A DNA stretch of 64,000 nt from Eledone cirrhosa (GCA_964016885.1 OZ024742.1:356970066-357034065); one strand, 5' to 3'. Positions 41,781 through 52,083 are shown, numbered from the stretch's first letter. Notes: a model not told the origin generated them from the letters alone. Numbers and translations: made by a program.

Positions 41781-43265
41781 AAATGATGCTTTAGAAGGGT
41801 TAAACTACAGAGGAAGAAAACTGATGGACCAAGTTATGAAAATGATGGAAAGAGTTCTAGCATAGCTAATTAGGAAAATCATTAAATTAGATGAGATAAA
41901 GTTTGGTTTTGTGGCAGGGAAAAGTACTACAGATGCCTTCTTCTCAGTGAGACAACTACAAGAAAAGTTCCTAGCCCAAAATAAGCTGCTATATCTAGTT
42001 TTTGTTGATCTAGAAAAGCCTTTTGACAGAGTACCTAATTCTATCATCTGGAGGTCCTTAAGAAAAGTAGGTGTAGAAAAAGGGCTTGTGAGAGCAGTGC
42101 GAGGCACAAACAGTAGAACTGTCAGTTAAGTGACAGTAGGAAGTGAGTTTAATGAGGAAGTCAAGGAGCAGGTAGGAGATTATCAAGGTTCGGTTCTCAG
42201 CCTACTGCTGTTTAACATAGTTCTCCAGGCCATAACAAAGGAGTTTAAGACTGGCTGTTCATGGGAACCACATGATGGGAACCAGATGATCTGGTCCTGA
42301 GAGCTGAATTCATTGAAGAACTAGCAAATAAATTCAACTAAGAAAACAGAATTTAGAAAAAAATGAATTGAGAGTAAATGTAACCAAACTAAAGTGCTAG
42401 TAAGTAGGAAAGAAAATAAAACCCTGATTCCTGCAAGGAAATGACTCTGCATAATATGTAAAAAAGAATTAGGCATAAACACTTTTGATGTACACAAATC
42501 TTGGTTAGACAAGATATGTAGTGGGATAATGAGTAAACTAACAGAAAGGGAAGAATTTGCATGTAAAAGATGTACAGGAGTTATCAAGGGAGAGAGCCTC
42601 GATGTTATAAACCTTTTCCCATCTCATCAAGGATCCATAGAAGTGGTTGATTGCTTCTGTTATCTAGCTGACCTAATTAGTAGCAGAGGAAGGTGTTCCA
42701 AAAGAATAATAGCTAGAATAAGAATAGGATGGAAGAAGTTTAGAGAGCTACTCCCTCTGTTGACAAGAAAAGGTTTCTCCTAGTGTACAAAAGTATGGCT
42801 ATATGACGCCTGTATGTGAAAGGTGATGCTGCATGGTAGTGAAACATGGGCAGTGACTACAGACGATGTGCAGACTGGAGAGAAACGAAACTACCTTACA
42901 TCATTGGATGTGCAATGTAAACATGAGAGAATGGGAGGGCTTGGATAAACTGAGGGAGAAACTGGGTTTTAATAGGAATCCAAATTAGTGTGCAGGAGAG
43001 AAAACTGCATAGGTGTGGACAAAAGATGCACTTGGATGATGATCATTTGCTGAAGAAGTGCCAGGAAATCCCAGTGGAAGGAAGCCATAGTACAGGTAGA
43101 CCAAGGAAGACCTGGGCGGAATTGACGAGAACTGATCTTAAATCACTGAAACTGAGAGAGGAGATGGCAAAGGAATGTAAGGAGTTGAGAGATGCTGTGC
43201 TGAAAAGGACATGTTCAACCCTTGCAAGCATGGAAAAATGGTCTAAAAGACGATGATGATGAAGC
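41781..43265 (+). mobile_element. LINE remnant: reverse transcriptase with C-terminal zinc finger, broken
   Basis: Conceptual translation over several frames gives the order of a non-LTR retrotransposon ORF2 C-terminal half. RT motif A reads FVDLEKPFDRVP (42,001-42,036), after a conserved GFVAGKSTTDAFF block (41,907-41,945). Motif B reads QGSVLSLLLF (42,184-42,213). The region where the catalytic YADD belongs (about 42,255-42,300) is rearranged and lacks it. A PHD-like cysteine cluster follows (CSGIMSKL...FACKRC, about 42,440-42,600), then a GSETWAVT block (about 42,835) and GRPRKTW (about 43,095). Stops at about 41,862, 42,127 and 42,781 and frameshifts show it is dead. The same zinc-finger type recurs on the minus strand at 57,180-57,600. 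The clade is not assigned. Confidence 0.85.
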
Positions 43266-43389
43266 TTGGAAGATTGGTAAAGCTTATTTGCTATGTAAAA
43301 GAGAGCATTTTGTCACTTTCATCCTTTTTATTGAGAATGACGATGTTATGTGTAAAACTGTAATATCTACAGTTTAAAAAAGGTTCTTC

Positions 43390-43630
43390 TTTGCCCACTT
43401 ATTCCTGAGTGGGTTGTGGAGGCATAGTCATCAAACACTCCTTCCAGTGGTTCTTGTCAGAAGCAACCATCTCTATCTGATCCTGCTGTATCCTCAAGCA
43501 AGAGCAGCCAAGTCCATGGATGTTAACCAACCATCTTCCTTGTGTCTCCTACCAGTTGGTTTGGCCCATCAAATCTGTCCAGAAATTCTTTCCTGAGACA
43601 TTCTAACCACATGCCCAAAACGTTTGTGGA
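43390..43630 (-). mobile_element. LINE remnant, 3' end, family with RMSQERI block
   Basis: The minus strand reads GHVVRMSQERISGQI, followed by sequence close to the plus-strand copies at 48,690-49,190 and 57,950-58,375. These are the last ~75 codons of a LINE ORF2, downstream of the RT, where families of this type carry RLRWFGHVSRM. Stops and small indels break the frame. The copy is truncated upstream at about 43,630. Confidence 0.7.
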
Positions 43631-43719
43631 GTAATTTGTCTATGTTCCTCATAAGGAATATATCTTGTCGTAATTTGGTAAATATCCGTTGTATAAAACA
43701 TACTTATGATAAGGTTTGT

Positions 43720-43815
43720 GTTGGTGTCAGAAAGGGCATCTGGACATAGAAAACCTGCCCAAATCAACCTCCTTCAACCCATACAAGCATGCAAGACATA
43801 AAGTTGATGATGATG
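43720..43815 (-). mobile_element. SINE-1 fragment
   Basis: It holds two diagnostic blocks in reverse orientation: AGAAAGGGCATC, the complement of the GATGCCCTTCCTAA block, and AACCCATACAAGCATG, followed by GATGATGAT. The fragment is degenerate and lacks the middle of the element. Confidence 0.6.
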
Positions 43816-43900
43816 ATTACATACACACACATATATAAATGTCTACATGCATGTGTGTGTGTATGTGTATGCACGTGTGTGTGTCTGTGTGTGTTGAGTT
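43816..43900. repeat. CA/TG microsatellite
   Basis: Interrupted (CA)n followed by (TG)n with ATG and CACG interruptions directly after a SINE end. Open frames across it are low-complexity artefacts. Confidence 0.8.
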
Positions 43901-45249
43901 CCGAAAATATAATGATTAATTCAAGAAAGCCTGACATTCATGTAAAGCAGCATAAATGGCTGTTTAGCATTGCTGAATACTGGTGTTTGGCCTTTAACTG
44001 TAGTTAAAGACCTTTGTCAATGTGAACATTCAACTGTCTGAACCAAACTTCACTGTTATTTGCATTTGAAAATAAAGAAAAGAAAGATCAACCAACCATT
44101 TTCTCATGTTTTCAAGAAAACCAACTGTAAGGAAGATAAAAAGAGAACATTTTTAAAAAGACTGGAATCTACCAGATTCTTCTCACTCTATTCCCACACA
44201 CTTCCCCAGAAGAAGGAATAAGAAACATTCTTTATAACAGTTAAATTTAAAAAAATATGATGGGAGTGAAAAGCATGAAATAGATAATGCATGAGTTGAG
44301 CAAATGTTCGTGTTGTTTATGTCGAAGAATATGGTTATGAGTTTGAGGACTGCGTAACAAAGTCTGTCTTCTCTAGTTGATAGACATAGAGAAGAGATCT
44401 AATTGTTATGTACATTTGTTTATCTGGAGACTATTCTGTTAATGATTTATCTCCATGGTTAACCAATGTGTCTTTATTACCATACTTCATATTCTTATTA
44501 AAATATTGCATTGAATGCCTGTCAATATTTATTTGTTCAAAGGTAAACCAGCTTAACATATCAAGTGGCACCATTTAAACAGCAGCTGGTAATGACTTGG
44601 ATATAATGTTGCAATGAAGACATTTTAACCATGTCACTACCAGACTTTTGTTACTGGTTTCTCTGACACTTGTTTAACTGAATTTTATAATATACAATAA
44701 CTTTGATATCTGGATGATATACGAGTCATAAAGCCAATGGAAGTGCAGTGCTATAATTTAACATTTCAAAGTAAATTCCACATTCACAAGTCAATCTAGA
44801 ATAAAACTACATCCATATTAAATGTTTTATGTTCTGTATATCCATTGCAATAACCCTTTCTTGTTTATGCTTGGCATGAAATTTTCATCTCAAACATTAT
44901 TTATAAATATTTTCTATTAAATTACACTTGTTTAGCAAACTACATGCTGTTTATCTGTTTATCAAACAAGTGTATGATATACACACTACACAAACATCCA
45001 CACAACCACACATACTATTTTATTCACTAATTTATTATTTAAACAATATCAAGTTCTTCTCTGACTTTGTTGGTATTGTATGGACCCATACTTCCTGACG
45101 GAGTTGTAGGGGCCCCATACATCATTACTTATGGCATTGTTAAACCTAGTGAATCCCCAGGCCTGGATACAGATGATTTATTCCAGAGAATGGAAGTGAG
45201 AAAAGGATATAGAGGAAGAATTGACTCCAGTACTTGACTACACACCTAT
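43901..45249. other. AT-rich stretch, nothing recognised
   Basis: No long frame, tandem repeat or known element stands out over about 1.3 kb. The composition is AT-rich and unremarkable. Confidence 0.45.
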
Positions 45250-45476
45250 GCAGGTTTAGCTGGCCTCCTCCAAAGTATATCTCGTTGGAGGTTTCTTGCA
45301 TGATTTTTAATGATAGGGACCCCAGTCCTATCATCTCATTTCTACAGCTGAGTAAACTGGAGCAACGTGAAATAAAGTGTCTTGCTCAAGGAAACAACAC
45401 ATCACCCAGTCCGAGAATTGAACTCACAATCTTTCGATTGCAAGCCAAATGCTCTAACCACTAAGCCATGCGCTTT
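45250..45476 (-). mobile_element. SINE-2, tRNA-derived
   Basis: On the minus strand the 5' end is tRNA-like, with an A-box-like TGGCTTAGTGGTTAGAGC (about 45,455-45,472) and a B-box-like GTGAGTTCAATTCTC (45,413-45,427). The body contains CTTGAGCAAGACACTTTA and CTCCAGTTTACTCAGCTG, a central domain shared with the copy at 62,321-62,475. The element would be an RNA polymerase III transcript moved by LINE machinery. It is decayed and no target duplication was identified. Confidence 0.75.
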
Positions 45477-45478
45477 CA

Positions 45479-45640
45479 CTCAGTACTTGACTGGTACTTT
45501 TTATCAATCTTGAATGGATGAAAGGCAAAGTTGACCGCAGCAGATTTTGAACTCAGAGAGCAGAGAGCCAGAAAAAATATTGCAAAGCATTCTATCTGAC
45601 ATTCTAACAACTCTGCCATTTCACAGCCTATATGACCTGA
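45479..45640 (-). mobile_element. SINE-3 copy, diverged
   Basis: The plus strand shows TACTTGACTGGTACTTTTTATC, split here as TACTTGACTGG and TACTTTTTATC, then GGATGAAAGGCAAAGTTGACC and a B-box complement (TTTGAACTCAGAG). This is the reverse orientation of the SINE whose best copy is at 63,690-63,885. It abuts SINE-2 at its left. Confidence 0.65.
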
Positions 45641-46410
45641 ATAAAGATATACATTCTTTTAATATTTTAGTCAGAAAATAATGAGCAGTGGTTATGTCCC
45701 TTTTAAATGCCTCCCTAACCAAGAGAAGGAAGGATAAACAAGTCTGATTGTTTAAAGATATCTGTTTATATTCTCAGTTGTTAGCATTCAACCAGTTTTA
45801 GTCTCAGTAGCTGGAGTTGTTACTGAGTTGAAATTATGTCAGCTTCACAACCAAACAATCCACTGTTGATATATTTTAGTTGACTGTTGGATCTTGTTGA
45901 TTGCCATTGATTCTTTTCTTTATATTTATTTACAACCCAAGGATATCCTTATACTCTTCTTGTTGTATGACACATGCACAATAGTTTGAGAGCGAAACTA
46001 AGGAATCATTTGCAGCATTATGGATTGCCTCAAGGCCATTGAGGAGGCAATCCCAAACAACATGCAGTACTAACTGATGAGATTTCTTGTAATGTACTTT
46101 TCTGTCATGTACAATGTTTTTTAATATCTAAAGAAAATTAATTATCACAGGAATGCTACCACTTAAAATAGAATTCCACTGCAGAGAGATTAGCAAAATT
46201 TAATAAGCAGAGAGTTAGAATAAGGGGTGGGGTGGGGTTCAATTATTCAAGACCCATGACTATGTTTCATGTCATACACCGAAAATTCTCATCATCATCG
46301 CCAACACCACCATAACTATCATCATCATTAGATAGCATCTGCTCTTAGAAGATTGAATTCCATGGATCATTTTTATGAAATCTATAATTAACTACAGATG
46401 TGAACTTAGT
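45641..46410. other. Unassigned stretch with a short ATC microsatellite
   Basis: Nothing gene-like. An interrupted (ATC)n run lies at about 46,287-46,330, possibly the worn end of a SINE-1. Confidence 0.45.
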
Positions 46411-46419
46411 AGGGCTTTA

Positions 46420-46560
46420 GCAAGATGTGAGGTATCACGGCATGACAAAATTGATCTTCACAGGATTAGAACACAGAATGCAAAGATCTAGAGTAAGGAA
46501 CACAAGGTATTTTCTCTGACACTCTAATGCTTTAGTCAATTCACACCTTTAACTCTTTTG
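46420..46560 (-). mobile_element. SINE-3 relic
   Basis: Traces of the SINE-3 head in reverse: TTGATCTTCACAGGATTAGAAC and a tail reading ACACTCTAATGCTTTAGTC, which correspond to the B box and A box regions of better copies such as 63,405-63,610. Strongly diverged. Confidence 0.4.
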
Positions 46561-46764
46561 TTACCATGTTTATAATGAAACACGCTGTTTATGTTTCATT
46601 TGATTTTGAAAATGATAAAAATTTAGAGGAATTTTGTAAAATAAGTAAATTTTTCATGAACAAATTGATGTTAGTAATATTATTACTTGAGAAAATATTC
46701 ATACATATAATTTTGATCATCTTTGTGACGATGGTCAAACATTCCTGACAAAGCCCTTCCTCAA

Positions 46765-47440
46765 TTCACGATTTTCCATTGGTCCTGGTAACTACTCCCT
46801 ACTGAGGTTTGTATCATCTGAAAGTTGATCCACGAAGGTTCAAGCAGGTCTCCCTCTAACACATCCCCCGTGAGTTGGTTCCCACAATAGTAACTTGTGT
46901 ATAACTTTCAGCAAACTCTCCAGCAATGTCTTGCTAATCACAACCATCTTATAAGCCATTGTAGTTGTTATCTTGGGCAAGTTTCTCTATAAACTTTCAT
47001 TTGTAATATGTAGATGCCAGTTTATGTTTTGTACAAACTTAAGTATGTTAGTTTATGCACCATCTAGTTTCTTCTCAGGTGCTTGTGTCAGGGTCCATAT
47101 ACTTGACCCATACAACAACACTGACTCAAGTGCTTGTGTCAGGGTCCGTGTACCTGATCTATACAACACTGACTCAAGTGCTTGTATCAGGGTCCATGTA
47201 CCTGATCTATACAAAAACACTGACTCAAGTGCTTGTGTCAGGGTCCATATATCTGATCCATACAACACTGACTCAAATGCTTGTACCTGATCCTTACAAC
47301 ACATACTCAACAGATGCTCTGAAAAATGATATTTTTCTGGGTAAATCCGACTTCCATATCTTTTCTGATTTGTTCATTGAAGCCCAGACTTTGGAAATTC
47401 TAGATGGAATGCTTGAATATAAGGTAATATAGTTTAAAAT
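46765..47440 (-). mobile_element. LINE remnant containing an internal minisatellite
   Basis: Reading the minus strand from 47,440, translation gives VWASMNKSEKIWKSDLPRK, then FFRASVEYVL, then the repeated LLYGSxTWTLTQ segment (47,315-47,083), then APEKKLDGA, and finally LLLWEPTHGGCVRGRP (about 46,886-46,836). This is the normal order downstream of the RT domain in LINE ORF2, where VESVLLYGSETWTLT occurs once. Here it occurs four to five times in tandem. Stops and frameshifts elsewhere show a dead element. Confidence 0.8.
47083..47315 (-). repeat. 48/51-bp minisatellite derived from the LINE GSETWTLT segment
   Basis: Four full units of alternating 51, 48, 51 and 48 bases and a partial fifth, each beginning GTGCTTGTGTCAGGGTCC on the plus strand. 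All units are multiples of three, so the LINE frame stays open on the minus strand (for example SVLLYGSSIWTLTQ) and by chance on the plus strand as well. The alternation of CAACAACACTG or CAAAAACACTG with CAACACTG gives a 99-base two-unit period. Confidence 0.9.
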
Positions 47441-47917
47441 GGGCAGTTTAGCATAACAAAGCCATAAGCAATTTCAGGCAGTTTGGTATGAAAATATTTA
47501 AGACATAATGCTACACAATAAAGTTGGGATGGTCATATGTAGAATATTGACTGCATACAATGATTGATTATGTCTATGCTATAGTTTGATCTATTCAAAG
47601 CTGCTCACATTTATACAACAACAACATGATCCATACAAATAATTAGTTAAATTTTTATGATACCAACCTACCTATAACTAGATTCCATGGGTCCAGAGTG
47701 CAACACTACCTCTATGAAAGCATTTCTATTTAGGCAAAAACATTTTTATCATAATGCTACAGTCCCTATCTTATGAATATCCTATTTACAAACAGTCTCA
47801 CAAAGAAAAAAAAAATGTCTGAGTTTTGTGGACTCTTTTCGGCCCTGGGTTCCTTCTTTTGCAGCATAAAAACAAGCCATAATAGTACCTATGGTGTGGG
47901 ATACTATTCTGCTTTTG
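47441..47917. other. Unassigned AT-rich stretch
   Basis: No feature recognised apart from short A runs near 47,805. Confidence 0.4.
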
Positions 47918-48080
47918 CAGTAATCATTGGTTAACGTCCCTTTTTCTAGCTAGCAGGAGTAGGACAGGCTGTTCTTTTGGGAGAGATCAAGTCGGATGAC
48001 AATTTTTGACTCACACAGGGTTGAATTTGGCTTGGTTTCTACAGCTGGATGCCCTTCCTAATGTCAACCACATTCATGTT
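47918..48080 (+). mobile_element. SINE-1 copy, partial
   Basis: It contains TGGTTAACGTCCCTTTTTC, a diverged CTAGCAGGAGTAGGAC block, GAGATCAAGTCGGATGAC, and GGTTTCTACAGCTGGATGCC with CTTCCTAATGTCAACCACATT. It ends before the satellite-like segment. Confidence 0.75.
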
Positions 48081-48149
48081 TATTCAATATAAAACTCACA
48101 AATGCAATAACATCAAAGCATTTTGTTAAATCATGCCAGAAGTATCAGC

Positions 48150-48300
48150 TTGATATCATCATCATCATCATTAACATCGTTAACATCACTGATTTGTATG
48201 TCGACATATCCATACAGGCATTTGTTCAATGTGTTGTTTTGAGACAATGTTTTATAGCCAGATGCTCTTACTAATGTCAATCTTTTTAGTTACCTCTTAT
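48150..48300 (+). mobile_element. SINE-1 relic
   Basis: It starts with ATCATCATCATC, then has weak matches to the head, and ends with AGCCAGATGCTCTTACTAAT, a decayed form of the GGATGCCCTTCCTAAT block. Confidence 0.5.
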
Positions 48301-48311
48301 AAATAGCATGG

Positions 48312-48608
48312 GTATGATGCAGGGTTGGATATAGACCTCGGGGGCCTGGAGCACTTCAGGGTTTGGGGGGGGGGGGGGGGGGTTCATACACAAAAAATTA
48401 CAATATACAGCAACCCACTCCCATTTTATATATCAAAATTAGCTTGGTGCAAGAAATTGGAATTGTAAAGTTATACATACAGGTATTAAATTAAAAAATT
48501 CTAGCAACCATAAAACTAAAAAGCCCAACTGAGGACACAAATAGATTGCTACAGCCTTCGCAGGAGGCCTGGGGCAATTGCCCCCATTAAATCCAAGTGG
48601 GTATGTTG
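48312..48608 (+). mobile_element. hAT-like MITE with 8-bp target duplication, copy 1
   Basis: The element is 48,320-48,600 (281 bases). It begins CAGGGTTGGAT and ends ATTAAATCCAAGTGG. The flanking octamers GTATGATG (48,312-48,319) and GTATGTTG (48,601-48,608) match at 7 of 8 positions, the target-duplication length of hAT transposons. It aligns along its whole length with the opposite-strand copy at 54,061-54,342. An 18-base G run at 48,365-48,382 is private to this copy. It has no coding capacity. Confidence 0.78.
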
Positions 48609-48689
48609 CACCTATTCTAAAAATAGGATATATAATAATAAATCAAAGAATGTCTGTTATTTTACTAAATCCTCCAAATGGTATTTTTA

Positions 48690-49190
48690 AAATGAACTTG
48701 AACAAAATATGTAGTGTGTTTCAATTAAAATATTGTCATGAATCTTGGATAATGACTGAAAGAATATGATCGTGAACACAAGCGGCCAAAATGGGGTTCC
48801 TCCAAAGAGTCTTATGAGTAACATTACTCAATAGAGGTTGTAGTTCAGAGATCAGAGATTTGCTAGAGGTGGTGCCACTATTTCTCTGAATTGAGAGATC
48901 ACATCTCCGATACTATGGGTATTTAATTAGAATGTCTCAGGAAAGAATTGCTGGACAGATTTTACAGGCAGAGCTAACCGACAAAAGAGACCCAGGGGTA
49001 GATCCCAAGCAAGATGATTGGATAATATCTATGTGCTTGACTGGTCTTGTTTGGGAATTCAGCCGGATCAGTTGGAAATGGTTGCTTCTGACAGGACCTG
49101 CTGGAAGGAGTGTTTGAGAACCCATCCCCCACAACATCAAGAATAAATGGGCCAAGAAGAAGAAGAAGGTGGATGAAGAAGAAAGAGAAG
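48690..49190 (+). mobile_element. LINE remnant, 3' end, family with RMSQERI block
   Basis: The translation reads YCHESWIMTERI, then AAKMGFLQRVL, then EVVPLFL, IERSHLRYYGYLIRMSQERI and DPGVDPKQDDWI, ending near GPAGRSV. This is the post-RT C-terminus of a LINE ORF2, in which related elements read WVMTERIRSRVQAAEM and LRWFGH. Several stops (for example near 48,769) break it. It is the longest of three copies of the family here; the others are at 43,390 (minus) and 57,950. Confidence 0.78.
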
Positions 49191-49471
49191 TGAACCAACT
49201 TTATGGGCTGAAGATTTGGCAATCACCATGATATCATCATGCCAGCTTAAATCAGTGGAAAATCTCAAACCAAGAAGATTTATAGAGCTGCTACAATATC
49301 AAAATTGGCTTACCTTTGATATTTGCTTATAAAATTTCTGTATTGTTTCAGGATTAACATGTTTTGGAAACATGTTATGTAGAGTTTCAACAAAACTATC
49401 AGGGAGTTGAAATTTAAAAATAAGTTGCAGCTGAAAATAGTTGGCATATGAAAACATATTAAAATATATTA
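49191..49471. other. Unassigned stretch
   Basis: Nothing recognised between the LINE end and the next SINE head. Confidence 0.4.
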
Positions 49472-49590
49472 TGCAGGCTTGGTGGTTGTGGGGCTAAGGA
49501 GTTTGTTTCATAACCATGTAGTTTCAGGTAAAGCCAAACTACATGGGCCTTTTGTCAAGTGTCTATTATATTTATTTTCCAGGGAGAAGG
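49472..49590 (+). mobile_element. SINE-4, tRNA-derived head, partial
   Basis: The sequence GGCTTGGTGGTTGTGGGGCT, then TTTCATAACCATGTAGTTTC and TTTTGTCAAGTGTCTATTAT, follows the layout of the cephalopod SINE that reads TGGCTGTGTGGTAAG, CCAACCACATGGTT and GGGCAAGTGTCTTCTAC. The A-box-like part is clear; the B box is decayed. Confidence 0.6.
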
Positions 49591-49609
49591 CAGATAGAAC
49601 ATAATTACA

Positions 49610-49760
49610 TATATCATCATCATCATCACTGTTTAATGTCCATTTCCCTGCTAGCATTGGTAAGACGAGTTGTCCTGTTGTGAGGCAAACCAAGTCAGAC
49701 GACCATGTCTAGTTCATAGAGAACTGACATTGGTCTGGTTTCTACAGCTGGTAAACACAA
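49610..49760 (+). mobile_element. SINE-1 copy, partial
   Basis: (ATC)n, then CTGTTTAATGTCCATTTCCC, GCTAGCATTGGTAAGACGAG, TTGTCCTGTTGTGAGGC, CAGACGACCATGTCTAG, and a truncated TTTCTACAGCTGG. The 3' part with the satellite-like segment is missing. Confidence 0.78.
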
Positions 49761-50079
49761 TGTAAACACAATAATAGGTGAATTCCACTGAAAGTTTATT
49801 AGTTCATAAGTTTTCTGTCATAAGATTGATTTCTCATTTAATAGTTGATGCTAATTCCATATTAACTAAATACAAACAGTCTTGAGATTTCATGTAGAAA
49901 TTAGAAAGTTCTGGTAGGTTAAACTGTTTGTTTTTGTTGTTTTTGTTGTTGTTGTTGTTTTGCTGATGGTGAAAGAGTGAGATAAAGAGTGGGAGGTAGA
50001 TAAATATGGAAGGAAAAAGAAAGAGAGATGCTTACGAAGCAATGACATACAATATTGGAAAGAGAATATATATATATAT
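49761..50079. other. Unassigned stretch with a (GTT)n microsatellite
   Basis: A TTGTTG microsatellite lies at about 49,929-49,962. Otherwise purine-rich sequence without recognisable features. Confidence 0.5.
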
Positions 50080-50240
50080 GGAGGTGCCACGGCAAAAAAG
50101 CACCCAGCACTCACTGTAAATGAGGTTGGTGTTAGGAAGGGCATCCAACTGTAGAAATCAAGCCAGAATCAGTTCCCGTCCCACCCTTGCAAGCAGGGAA
50201 AAACGGACGTAAAATGATGATGATGATGATGATGATGATA
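50080..50240 (-). mobile_element. SINE-1 copy
   Basis: Reverse orientation: GGTGCCACGGCAAAAAAGC, ACCCAGCACTCACTGTAAAT, GGAAGGGCATCCAACTGTAG, CCCTTGCAAGCAGGG, AACGGACGTAAAATG, (ATG)n. It retains one of the two TTTACAGTG boxes (complement at 50,112-50,120) and stops before the second, so the satellite-like segment is incomplete. Confidence 0.82.
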
Positions 50241-50450
50241 TAAATAAAAATATATATATACACACACATATATACACACACACATATATATATACACACA
50301 CATGCACATATATATGTGTGTGTGTGTGTGTGTATATATGTGTATATATATATATACATGCACACACTCACACACACATATATATATATAGAGAGAGAGA
50401 GAGGGGGTGAGAAAGAGAGAGAGAGGGAGAGAGAGAGATGAGGGGGAATG
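50238..50450. repeat. Compound TA/CA/TG/GA microsatellite
   Basis: (TA)n, (CA)n, (TG)n and (GA)n tracts directly behind the SINE-1 (ATG)n end. Overlapping minus-strand frames here are artefacts of repeat periodicity. Confidence 0.9.
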
Positions 50451-50865
50451 AGGAAGGATTAAAAATGGAAGATAAATGCAAAATTGTAAATAAGGAGGAT
50501 AATGATAAATATTAGTGGATGCAATAGTGACAATAGTCAGAATGGAATGATGTGGAGGAGAGAGTGAGAGATGTTTGTATTGGAGCAGTATCTATTGTAA
50601 TGAAAACGATAAAGAAATAAACATGGAGAAAAATTGATTGATAAGTGATTAAATTGATATTTGTGAGTGGCCTGAGGCAAAAGATGATAAGGCTGTAGCC
50701 AGCCAGTCATAAAATGATTCCATTTGAAAAGATAATACAATTTGTTAGTGTAGCCATATAATCTTATCTATAGCCAGGCCATAATAGAATAAGAGACCAG
50801 ACAGAAAAACAACCTCGTTTTATAACATTTCTTCTGTATGTGCATTTAATAACATAACAGATGCA
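50451..50865. other. Unassigned stretch
   Basis: Nothing recognised; a 67-codon minus frame at 50,537-50,740 has no family resemblance. Confidence 0.4.
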
Positions 50866-50967
50866 CCACCATCATGCTATGACCATTATACTTGCTATGA
50901 CTGATATAATCGTTATATCATATAGTTATGACTAACATAGAAGTTATAACTAACAAAAGTTTTGACC

Positions 50968-51545
50968 AGTCTGGAACCCCTATCCTACTCAGAACATTGA
51001 TCTCCTGGAAACTATTCAGAGACATGGAACCAAGCAAATACCCTCCATCAGGCATCTACCATACTCTGAACACCTTGCTTCCCTGGGCAAGGATACATTG
51101 AAGCCCCAACATCTGGCAATGGACTTAATAAACACCCACAAAATTATTAACCAACTTGCCAACAACCCTGAGTACCTTTTTGATCTCCATATGTCTAACA
51201 CACGTGGGCATGCCTACAAAGTCAGAAAACGGCACAGCTCCCATGACTTTCTGAAACATTTTTTCACGCTCAGAGTTGGAACAAACTACCTGCATCGAAC
51301 AAACTACCTGCATTATTTATTAGCTGTTGGGACACTGCATCCTGTAAAACCTCCATGCTTCCTGAGATTCGCCAACACTATACCTGATATTCCCCCTCCA
51401 TACACATGCACACATGTATATCATGACGCACACACTGATCACTTTCTTGACTTTTGTACATTATTATATGTACTATACATGCACCTTTGATGAGTTGTAG
51501 TGCACCTGAGCACTGTACACAATAATTTCATTATTATTATTATAC
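50968..51545 (+). mobile_element. LINE 3' fragment with (ATT)n tail, nested in minisatellite
   Basis: The frame-corrected translation reads SLEPLSYSEH-type sequence with LLETIQR, TKQIPSIRHLPYSEHLASLG, then DLINTHKII, LFDLHMSNTRGHAYKVRK and FFTLRVGTNYL. This matches the C-terminal order of jockey/CR1-like LINE ORF2s (ERLKxLxLxSLxxRRxRxDLI, TRGHxxKL, FFSxRVxxxWN). The 3' UTR has ATGAGTTGTAGTGCACCTGA and ends in (ATT)n at about 51,530-51,543. Copies of the same 3' end lie at 54,395-54,575 and 60,177-60,880, both on the minus strand. Confidence 0.82.
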
Positions 51546-51760
51546 TAGTTACGATTACAATGCCAGCTATAACCATTATACTAGATATGACTGATATAAT
51601 TGTTATATCATATAGTTATGACTAACATAGAAGTTATAACTAACAGAAGTTTTGACCATCATACTAGTTAAGATTACAATGCCAGCTATAACCATTATAC
51701 TTGCTATGGTTGATATAATTGTTATCAATATCATATAGTTATGACTAACAGAATTTAACA

Positions 51761-52025
51761 TCTATCTTCCACACAAGTTTGGGTTAGACGGGTTTGTCCC
51801 AATTAGAGGCAAGTTGGGTGAGATGACCATATCTCGCTCATATAGGAGAGTTTCTGGCTGGTTTTCTACAGCTGGATGCTCTTCCTAATGCCAACCACAT
51901 TTACAGTTTGGGCTGGGTACTTTTTGTCATGTCTTTTACACATCCACTTTACAGTGTGGGCTGGATGTTCTTTACAGTGTGGACTGGGCACCTTTGCTGT
52001 GTCACCGACACAACACAGTGGGGAC
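51761..52025 (+). mobile_element. SINE-1 copy carrying a short tandem of the satellite unit
   Basis: Head blocks ATCTATCTTCCACACAAG and GGGTTAGACGGGTTTGTCCC are followed by TTTCTACAGCTGGATGCTC and CTTCCTAATGCCAACCACAT. After that the TTTACAG box occurs at 51,900, 51,948 and 51,971, spaced 48 and 23 bases. The second and third are followed by TGTGGGCTGG and TGTGGACTGGGCACC, the satellite form of the junction; plain SINE copies read TTTACAGTGAGTGCTGG. It ends near TGTCACCGACACAAC. Confidence 0.8.
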
Positions 52026-52083
52026 TAAGGAGGGTGGAGGGGGTTGGGGAAAAAGATGTGGACACGGTAGTAGGGAGGTATGG

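Noticed and set aside
41911..42129. Reverse transcriptase gene that might be functional
   Set aside because: Motif A and motif B are recognisable but the YADD region is lost and stops and frameshifts lie on both sides; it is a dead LINE.
45410..45475. A tRNA gene on the minus strand
   Set aside because: A- and B-box-like sequences are present, but no cloverleaf with a proper acceptor stem could be drawn by eye and the body continues as a SINE.
47055..47432. 125-codon plus-strand frame as a secreted or repeat protein
   Set aside because: It is the antisense of the LINE-derived minisatellite; it stays open because the units are multiples of three.
50132..50377. Overlapping 68-81 codon minus-strand frames
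   Set aside because: They translate (TA)n/(CA)n/(ATC)n tracts next to a SINE-1 end.
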